From Erodium maritimum (taxonomy: Eukaryota > Streptophyta > Magnoliopsida > Geraniales > Geraniaceae), in assembly GCA_963921825.1 (NCBI GenBank), contig OY997588.1, positions 9,128,001-9,192,000 of the forward strand: a stretch of 64,000 nt of DNA. The letters are read 5' to 3'. Below the pieces are notes generated by a model. That model worked only from the letters and a program-made list of their open reading frames with translations, ran no database searches and was not told where the DNA came from. Below, piece after piece: positions 36,601-47,400 of the stretch (the first letter of the stretch is position 1; each line of letters starts with the position of its first letter). The translations under genes and the position numbers were made by a program.

Positions 36601-39600
36601 GCACAAAATTAACAGTCGTCACAATTATCTCATGTCATGACCTTGATAAATTCATCTTCTGTTACGACCCTGTGAGATCGAACGCGTTATGGCACCTTTG
36701 TAGGACTGAAGATCCAATCCAAGGTTTCGCTGGACCGAAGCCTTGTTCTTGTTTCTCCCTATTGTGAGTGAACCCAGGCTCAGATTATAGAAGGACCTTG
36801 ATTCCTCTTAGAGAACAAAGTAGTAAACTCAATTCTCAATGCTTTATTCATGAATCTCTCTAGTATATATAACCAGAGAGCTTTCCTAAACAACCCAAAT
36901 TCCTAATTCAACAATGATTCCAAAATACCCAAGTTCCCAAATCCTAATACAACTGAAATTAAGAAAGCAATTAAAAGGAAACAGATTAATCAGTGCGCGA
37001 CTTCCTTTCCCCCTTGTTGCGCGCAACTTCCTCTTCCCCATTGTGGTGTGTTTAGCCCATTCCGTTACGGTCCGTTAGGCCCATAACATCACACACCCCT
37101 GCACAAGGCGCTTGTCCTCAAGCGCATAGGGTGAATCCATTACCTGGGCAGCCTTTTCCTCGACCTCGTCCTCGATCATCTCCAACCAAAAAAGCTTCGC
37201 ACACTTGTGACCTGGGAAGTAAGCTTCATCACGTTGAAGCAAAGGCCTTTAGCGATTCGCTCTTGCTTCTCGGCCTGAGAAATTTGCTTGAAAAATGGCC
37301 GAGGAGAATTATCCATTGATGGTCGTCTGCTCGGAGCTACAACTGGTGGAGGTTTTAGCCTCCTCACGAGCACGTTCTTCATAGAGCTTGGCTAGCCCCA
37401 TAGCATGAGTCAAATCGCGTGGCTGCTGAATTTCCACACCGATTGCCAGAGATCTGCGCAAGCCACTCAGAAACAGAGAAATTTCCTGATCCTGCAGCAA
37501 ACCCGGCACCTGGGCCGCCAGTCGCTCGTACTGGGTTGCGTAGTCTGCAACTGAGCCGGTCTGTTGTAACTTTGCAAGTTCACCCAACCGGTTGCCCTTA
37601 AACATCGAGCCAAGCCTGGTGTGGCAATACATCTTAAACGCCGGCCAATTCAGGATAGGAAAGTCCACCTGGAGTTTCATGTACCATAAGTGGGCGTCAT
37701 CCTCCGGATGGAATGATGCCAGCAGAACCTTCTCCTCCTGCGTCGTGCGTTGGTGGAGAAAGTAACTCTCGCACCTATTCAGCCATGCAGTCGGATCAAC
37801 ACGTCCATCGAATCGTGGGAATTCGAGACGCGCAAAACGAGGCGCGAGGGCGCCTCCGTCTCCTCCCGTCCCTGCGACGGGTGTCGCAGGTGCGACCCGG
37901 TCCCTCTGCCGGGCAGCAGGGGCCGAGCTTCCCTCGGGCTGCTCCGAAGGTGTGGACAAGGACTGGACCCGCAGAGCCAGCTCATCGATCTTTCGTCCCT
38001 GCAGAGCCAGCTCATCGATCTTCTGTGTCTGTGCTGCGGCTTGAGTTTGGGCTGCAACAAACGCTGCAATCAAGTCATCCAGTTTCTGCTCCATGGATTT
38101 ATGTGCCATAATGCTCGGCTCTGATACCAATCTGTTACGACCCTGTGAGATCGAACGCGTTATGGCACCTTTGTAGGACTGAAGATCCAATCCAAGGTTT
38201 CGCTGGACCGAAGCCTTGTTCTTGTTTCTCCCTATTGTGAGTGAACCCAGGCTCAGATTATAGAGGGACCCTGATACCTCTTAGAGAACAAAGTAGTAAA
38301 CTCAATTCTCAATGCTTTATTCATGAATCTCTCTAGTATATATAACCAGAGAGCTTTCCTAAACAACCCCAATTCCTAATTCAACAATGATTCCAAAATA
38401 CCCAAGTTCCCAAATCCTAATACAACTGAAATTAAGAAAGCAATTAAAAGGAAACAGATTAATCAGCGCGCGATTTCCTTTCCCCCTTGCTGTGCGCGAC
38501 TTCCTCTTCCCCATTGTGGTGTGTTTAGCCCATTCCGTTACGGTCCGTTAGGCCCATAACATCTTCATGCCGGCAAGTGACAACTTATCCAGATATATCG
38601 GTTGGGGAGACTACAAAGCAGCTAATGAATATAATTTAAGACACCATTAAGCATTTACAGCCATCACATTTATCAAACACTGAGAGTTCAAGCAAAAAGG
38701 TTGGAAGTTCGAGTTCCACACAGCTATCATAACAGAACTTGAGACTATATAATAACCTCAATAAGAAAAATAGATTTGCACCTTTAAATCTGCAGATTTG
38801 AACTTCTTCTCCAAATCGGATAGTCTGGCCTGAGAAATGATATGAGACAAAAAAAAAAGCATAGTTAATTAATTACTTCAACCACATGTAGAGATCATAA
38901 ATGAACGACAATCATCTCAACAAGAGAAAGAAAAAGATGTCATCGAATTCACACTAGGTAACACCTCCGCAACACCAGCCCGAGTCTCAGCAACTGCAAC
39001 AGCTTGCAAGGCTTTAGACAATTCGTTTCCCATTTCTTCCACTTGTCTCATTGCATTTTTTAATGTCTGTTCACGGTCAGAGAGGTTTCGAGCATTGTCT
39101 CGTTCTTCCTGGAGCTCTTTTTTAGCCTCAGTCCATTCCCTCTGCAACAAAACAAACGTAGTTTCGATAAAATCCCATTGTTTCTTCAGGTAATGCAATA
39201 TTAAGTTAAACGTCTATGCGGAATCAAAACCAACATCTGGCCATCATGAAGATCTATAGAAGTTTCTCTATTATCTATAAGGCTGTCCTCTGAAAGTATA
39301 AATGTTTTAGTACTGCTTCCTGTAGGACGTTCAAATTTAAATTTAGAAAGTTACAGCATTGATGCAAAATTATGAATTTTAATATACCTTTATAAGAAAG
39401 GATGATATGTTATTTCCAATATTATGCTGCCAATTAACATTATGAGAAAACCAGATATGATTCAACATCAGCTCTTCGTCTTCCTTTCTCCCTTGGTGTA
39501 TCACCATTTCTCTTGCTCCCAAAATGACTACTCTACGTGTACTAATTTACAATAGGGATAATTGTCAAAACATGCACTAAAGTTTCGTCCACAAATGAAA

Positions 39601-42600
39601 TAGTGCACAATGTTTCGTCCACGTTGTGTGGCTACCCTAAAGTTTCGTCCACGAACATTTGTTAGTAAAATTACTTAAAATTACTTATGAAACCTAAATC
39701 AGCAAATTACTTTAGAGTAGCCACACAACGTGGACGAAACGTTGTGCACTATTTCATTTGTGGACGAAACTTTAGGGTAGCCACACAGCGTGGACGAAAC
39801 GTTGTGCACTATTTCATTTTGTGGACGAAACTTTAGGGTAGCCACACAACGTGGACAAAACGTTGTGCACTATTTCATTTGTGGACGAAACTTTAGTGCA
39901 TGTTTTGACAATTATCCCTTTACAATAAATTGAAAACCCAATAAATGAAGTTGGTAACAAAAATATTGAACTGACTGTGAAATCTGAAATGCTAGAATAC
40001 TAGTCATTTATTTCCAGTGCAAGAAATCTACAATATATCAACATATATGATTCTAACATGGTTACAAACATATGGTATATTTGTGTAACGAACCATCCAA
40101 AATAATATTCTCTAACTTAAGAGACCTCACCTCGGTCCGCTTTAAATACTCGTCTTGTTTTCTCCTTTCCATAACTCTTGCCTCCTATAGTGCACATAAA
40201 TAATAAAAATAAAGGTTATTCAACAAAAAAAATACTACTATAATTATCAGTCCTAAAATTGCCAATTTAACAAGCATATATTACCTCACGAACTTCCTCA
40301 GTGCTCTGAATAGTATCAAGACTAGCCTGCAGACGGTGGACTCTCTCAGACAAACTACGAACTTCTTCACATGCTCTTTTTTCAGCATTTGTCAACATTT
40401 CTTTTTCGTGTTTCTGAACTGCTACCTACAGAATATCATTGCATATCTCCAGTGAAATTCTAAATAGAGAATAATGAAGATGTTACAATTTTTCAGAGAT
40501 TAAAAGACAGATCTTTCAGCAGCATGATGAGATTTGCAGTACAGTTTTTACCTCCATAGTTAACTTCCGGGACAGCTCCTCGGCAGCTTGAACAGATTCT
40601 GAACTTTCACGCAGCTTCCGTTGGTATTCAATAACCAACTTTGAAAATTCCACATTTCTTGCCAAAACACCATTGACTTCATTTCTCTGTTACATTATGC
40701 ATCACAATGAATCAAATAAAAAAACTTAACTATATAGAAAGGTCATTTTAGACAGACAGAGGAAGTTCACCTGATGTTCAAATTCTTTCATGAAGCTATC
40801 AAGTTTGTCTCTAGCAAAAGTCGCTTCCAAAGACAACTTGTCACGCTCAGCCCGCAATGCAGTAATCTCACTCCTGCGAAAGAAGATTAATTAATTAAAA
40901 GACGTCAACAGGATACAACAATACAAAACTAACAACCAAGCCCTTCCCAGACAAATAAAATCACCAACAAAGCATAAACAATAAAAAAGATGATGATAAA
41001 TTGAATATAGATGCAAAGTACTACTAGAACTTGAACATATTACAAATGATTATCAAAGCCAAACCACCACCACCACAACTGTTATACTTTAGGCTAATTA
41101 TAGACTAAAGACAGCATCATCAAACTTACTGATTACTGATCTAATGACTAGCCAATTTTTATGTTATCGTTATTTGTGTTTTTATTTGGTTTTATCAAGA
41201 CCAAAATGCATTCACGTATCACAAGATATACACAGATCAGGCATAAGGAAATAGAACCAGGATAATGTATAAGTATATGTGGTATAAGTAGCTATGAAAC
41301 CACGTCACTTTTTAAAGTCAGAATCACACCCTACCAATCAACAAAGTTAGATTATCAACCTAACGTCAATGAAAAGAAAATGATGGGGAAAGGCACACAA
41401 AGTTCAACAATTCAAGAACCAGGTATGTGTCTGGTGCAGGAGTTCCCTTTAGGTTTTCTGATACATAAAAATGGCTGCTTACATAATCAGGGATTATTTC
41501 ATTATCCATAACTTCAGTGAGTATGATACTTCCAATTGTATCTCAAACTACTTGCTTTAGGGCTTAATTATCACAGGTTGAAGTTACACAGATATAGTTG
41601 CCGTAATAAATTTATGAGTAATGTACTGAAAATAAAATAATTATGCTCCCCTAGATTTTATTATGCAGCCCTCATCCTATGTTCGATCCAAAATAATGAG
41701 ATCTACAAAATCAAACACAAATCCATTGATTAAGATTCTAAACTCGTCAGAGGGAGAGATCAACCTAGAGAACCATTCAATATTTCAGACAAGGCAAGTC
41801 CGCAAAGGCGAGCCCTTGTTCTTCCCTCTCGCAATCGTGAACGACACAAGCTCGTTAGAGAGAGCTTACACCTCAAATAAACCTAACCAAACTAGATTTG
41901 TTTTTCTCAATTCATACTTATTTTACTCCTCTCTTGGTATATATAGCCAAAGAGGTTACCCAAACTCAAAGTCCTAATACAACCCTAATTGGTAATTCTC
42001 TACCCAAATGTCCTATTCCTAAATACAATTAGCCAACTAAAGGACTTTTATTAAAAAGGAAATAAACTACTAGTTCCCAAATCTTTCCCTTAACCGGCCA
42101 TTGTTGGTGGGCTTATCCCTCCTTGTACCGGCCCGTACAGCTCGTAACACTTTCTTTAAGAAAGAGCATAGACTAATCACTACCTAGATTTTGCCAAATC
42201 TTCTTCAAGACACCTCACTTGTTCAGCGGCCTGTTCTTGCAATTTTTTAGTTGCAGCCTGCATTGTATAGTTTCTTATATCAGCATGGAAATAATGACCA
42301 AGAAATGACAGTTCCCACAAATAGTTCTCCATCAATCAGACCTGAGAACTCTCAAGAAGAAGCCTGATATCCATTCTTCTGTCTTCTGAAACTGCTGAAA
42401 AATCATTGGAAACATCAATTCTATTCTCCTAAGCAAACAGTGCATGTAACATTCAACAGCATCTCATAAACATTGACTATTATTAACCACTCATGAGAGT
42501 ACTCACTCAAGTTGTATATGCAACCTAAATACTATTCAATTGGTCTGTCACCACTTTTTGGTCCATGACAAACATTACTAAAACAAAACCAAACATATAT

Positions 42601-44364
42601 GATCACTTGGACAACAGTGCAGCATTACTGAACAAAATGCCTAATTTCTATTTGTAAGATTACATCATATGCCAACTAAAATCTACAAGAGTTGTTATAG
42701 AATGTCCAAAAATATGCTATCAGTTCACTAATAAAACCAAGCTCATGTATAGTTAAAACAACAAACAAGCCAAATTGTAATAGAATGTCCCAAAAAAATA
42801 TTTAGCTATGCATAAGCATTTACTCTGTATCAATAGTATTTATTAATTTCAGTAACATATAATTTGATTAAGATATTCTACCAGTTCCTTTAGTATTACA
42901 AGTTTACAACTGTACCAATCAACCCAGAAAACAATATAATGGAAATCTGATAGTAGGAACAGCTGCAACCATATCCATTAAAAAAAATGGGATAATTGTC
43001 CAAAACTACCCTAAAGTTTCGTCCACAAACGAGTAGATGCACAAAGTGTCGTCCACGTTGTGTGGCTACCCTGAAGTTTTGTCCACGACTTTTTTAGTTT
43101 TGACGTGATAGGGAATTAGGGATGTTCGAAATGATGGTCTGGGGCCTCTGGGCAGTGCTTTCCGGATTGAATAGAAGCGTGGACAAAACTTCAATGCACC
43201 CACAAAAGCGTGGGCAAAACTTCAATGCACCCACAAAAGCGTGGACAAAACTTCAGGGTAGCCACACAACGTGGACAAAACTTTGTGCATCAACTCATTT
43301 GTGGACGAAATTTTAGGGTAGTTTTGGACAATTATCCCAAAAAAATATTAAGCAAGCTAATGAAAATGTGGTAAGTTCTCATCCCCAGTCTAAAGATAAG
43401 AGCTTCTAGCCAACAGAATTTTTTATGGGACCAATCCATTTCAAAAAACAAAAAAAAGGCCCCCGTTGTCTACTGGGTTAGAAACTAAGAGTTGTCTATT
43501 ACGTAAAATGTATAAATATACAAAGTGTACAAAATAGAACCTGGAGCTGTCTCTTGTGAATGTGGATTAGATGACTTAAGTTTGTGTTCCTCTTCATATA
43601 ACCTTTTATACATAGCAACCTGAGCAGGAAGACAAAAAAATAGAAGAAAAATAATCATTATACATGAAACTAATAGACAAACTCTGTCCGTGCCACTATA
43701 GCACAGCTGGTCCCCAGGCCAACAAAACCTTCAAACTCCATGAACATTAATCCTAGAGAAACACGCGCTGAGGCACGCTGAATACCCCAATGAATTTTGC
43801 TACATGATATATCTAACCAGCACAACCTTTGTCTGGGAAATGGCTTGGTTGTCGTTGTATAGACAATTATTGCCAGTTATTTTGTAAAATAATGAAATGC
43901 AAACAATTTAAAACATAAAAGGCTTACAGAAGTATGTAGTGATTCAAGCATGCGCCCTTGCTCTTCAGCTCTTTGCAACACTGCAGAAACTTTGGATGCA
44001 GCCTCATCCTTTTGAGTTTTAAGCTCATTTTCAAACTTTTCCTGCAATTCCATGAGCAAACCAATCTGTCAAACATATATTTTTCAGATACAAAAAATAC
44101 AGGAGTATATCTCTTAAACAGTAACCATAACTAGACATGAAATTCTGCTGAACCACCTTGAGTTCAAATTCCCTTTTTTCAATCTGCTCAGAAAGATTGT
44201 GTACAAGGCTTCTGAGCTGCACATTCTGCTCAACTAACCCATTTATATCCTTAAAGGTCAACTGGTAAGACAACCAAAAAAAAGAAATGTCACTCCCCTT
44301 GAGTAAAGTATAATGCTCAAAATTAACACAGTTATAAATAATAATAATAATAATAATAATAATC

Positions 44365-44401
<37 letters not shown>

Positions 44402-47400
44402 GAACCAGGCGTTCTGAAATAACCTTTTCGGCAGCAGACTTTTCATTCATTTCAACGGTAGCAATAAGTTGATTATTCTCATCATAAGCACCTCCAACAG
44501 AACCACAGCGAAGTTGTATGTCACGGCATTCCTTGAGAAGAATTGTCACCTAAAACATTTTAACACGGTTAATCACAGGAGTAAAAGTTGGCAGAGGACA
44601 AATAATACCAAAGGCTGCAGATGCCAATATCAAATCCATGTGCATGCTGAAACTTTTCATGCCACTTATAAAATGACAGCACACAGAAAAAAAAAATATA
44701 ATGTATCATTTACAACATCATTCCATAATTTTCAGTCAAAATTGAAGGAACCCCATCTATAAATAATAAAAGGCTACTGATTGGAGCTCTTTCGCTGAAT
44801 CATTACCTGCCGCTGGAGGTCATCAATCTCCTTATGAGCCAAGGTATAGTCGTGTCCCTGCCTCTTCAAATCAGTCTGAAAAGAAAACGAATGAGTACAG
44901 AACACAAAGAAACACCGCATAGCAGTGCAGGTAGAAAAAAGCAATGAACCTTTAATGCCTGGATAGTTTTCTCCAAATTTGCCTGCTCAGAAACAGATTG
45001 CTTCAACTTTTGTTCCATGACAGAGTATGCCTCAGCCATCCTCTCATGCTCCACTACATAAACATTAAAGAACAAACCAATAAGTGTACATGTTAAGGAA
45101 TAACCAGGGGTTAATAGATTGTTGCAATCTAGAAAGCTTCCAAATGCTAGCAGAGAAAACAAATACAATCCAACTTCATTAACTATTACCCAAACAAATG
45201 ATAAAGCTGGCACATGTGATGTTTTCTGTTTATAATGGCATTAGTTTTAATGACTGGTTCAGATAGCATTTCTCTTAAGTCACCTTGCTAGGTGATCACT
45301 AAACACACCCAAAAACAGTTAATAAAATTGATCACTTCATAATACAATTATGTGTATTCCATAGCTACAATGATCTAAAAATAGTAGATAATACGATTAT
45401 CAGGTTACTTCAGATCTTATGTGTAATAAGCATATAGTGAATAGCATTACAGCATAGAAAAACTAAAGATTTATAAAAATAAATAAATACACGTCACTGC
45501 AATCATAACATTGTTTTTAAGGACTTGGGCTGATTAGGTATAAATTTTAGAATTTTGCAACAAGTGGCGGCTTTTGGACAGTTGTACTCGAGAACCTTAA
45601 CTAATTAAGGTTCAGTGTGTTCCATCTGTCCCTGCGCGCAGGTGTATTAAGAAGAAGAAAAAAATATCATAGTCAAGCACATACCTCTTTCATCCAAAAT
45701 GATTTCTGCTTTCTGCTCCAATTCATAAAGGACCTAAACAGTAAAACGAAAATAGCCAAGCGTTCTCCAATCAATAAATAATAAAAAGAAATCAGACAAG
45801 TGATATTGAAGGAGATCAGTCGAATCAGTGACTTATTGAAATGTGTAAGAGAATTGTCTTCATCCCCAATGTAGAAAAAAATCACAATGAACGATAACGC
45901 AAGTAACCTTACTCGCTGCAATATCGCTTCAGATTCCTTTCTTCCCAACTGCTCATGTCGAAAAGCATCAATAGCTTCTTGGTATTTGGCATACATTTTA
46001 GCCAGCTGGAGGGAGGGTATACGTTGAACACACTGAACTCAAGTGACAGGAAATTAATGTGAAACAAGTGAAAGACTTACACTCCAACCATCACGCAGAA
46101 GGGAAGCCGCAAGAGCTGTTCCTGAAACACCAACTGGAATCTTGGGCACGGTTATTCGGTTACCCTCACCCACATCATTACTTTCAAATGAACTACTCCA
46201 TCTGAAATATTATAGCCGGTAAATAAAGTGCGGCTAATCTAGATATGAAAAGCAATTATGAGCTAAAACCATGATACTTTAGTGGGAAAAAATCTAATTC
46301 CCAAAAAATTAAAACTAAATTCAACATTAATGAGATATACTGATGTGTATGTACATCATTTTTTACACCTAGCTACACACACTTCAAATCTCCAAACGAG
46401 TAAAAAAAGTATAGTTTAACAATAACAGGCACACTATGATATAAAGTATGCTATGCACTATGACATGCATAAGACTAAAGACAATACACATGAAATACCA
46501 TGTCCAAATACACAAGAGTTGTTATAGACTAGAGACAATCTATTTATGACTCTTTCTTTTCGCTTCTAGGAACGGAATCATCATTTAGCACTGAACAAAA
46601 AGACCCACTAAATCACTTTCTTACATAAATATAGCAGAGTGCTCACATATTTATGGTTCATCGGGATAGCAAATAAGTTCTTAGACAAAAAAATTGATAT
46701 GCACCCCCAATAACATACAAGTAATAGCTATACAAGATTCTTCACGTCAGTTCAGCACTAAAAGAGCTACATCATGCAAGGATCAAGCTCAACCGGAGTT
46801 GATATTCAAAAACACAACACCATGGATTTATGAACATAAAAACAATTTATTTTTGTGAATGAGAACATAAAGATGATTGTAAAGAAAAATCAGTGTGGCA
46901 TACATTTCCCCAGTAATACTGCTTAGTGGAACTAGGTTAAGCTCATTTGCTTTCCTACTAGATTCAATTTCAGTCTCACACTTTTCAAGTTGCTGCTTCA
47001 AATCAGCAGCCTCCTGCAATTGCCACAAACAAACTCATAAGTAATAGAAAGTAATTAAAAACCAATGAATCCAAATCATAAGGTAACATTGAGATTGCCA
47101 TAGAGCACAACAATTGAATCTCCATATTTACCAAAAACATGGTACTGTGGCAGACCGGAAAGAGAAAACGCAAATGAATGAAAACAAGGAATCCCTCCAT
47201 ATATCAATAAAACTAAACCAGCGCAGACAAGTTTGGTTATATTCTTCACAACTCAGTATCACATAGATAGCAGAACATTAAGTTGGAGTACTGCCCTGGC
47301 AGGAATGAGACTGAAACCTTGAAATCAGTTCCCTTCACCCAAACCACGACCAATGAGAAAATCTTGAATTGAATCATTCCGAGGACCACCACTAAGGAGA

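Larger units (their letters stand above)
27625..38829 (-). other. NUA: NUA exon map, coding exons 26-47
   Basis: 26: 38782-38829; 27: 36202-36252; 28: 35429-35512; 29: 35276-35350; 30: 34996-35180; 31: 34807-34909; 32: 34554-34670; 33: 33997-34089; 34: 33202-33360; 35: 32732-32785; 36: 31740-31853; 37: 31537-31614; 38: 31284-31433; 39: 31138-31209; 40: 30487-30642; 41: 30314-30367; 42: 30094-30181; 43: 29938-30011; 44: 29723-29851; 45: 29326-29430; 46: 29090-29234; 47: 27625-28967. The sum with exons 1-25 is 6,210 bases, that is 2,070 codons including the stop. Confidence 0.88.

Noticed and set aside
37713..38124. Plus-strand open frames of 124-132 codons
   Set aside because: Antisense to retrotransposon gag.
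39580..43330. Repeated phrases as a possible CRISPR-like or satellite array
   Set aside because: The repeats lie inside two discrete palindromic elements with 8-9-base target duplications, not regularly spaced arrays with spacers.
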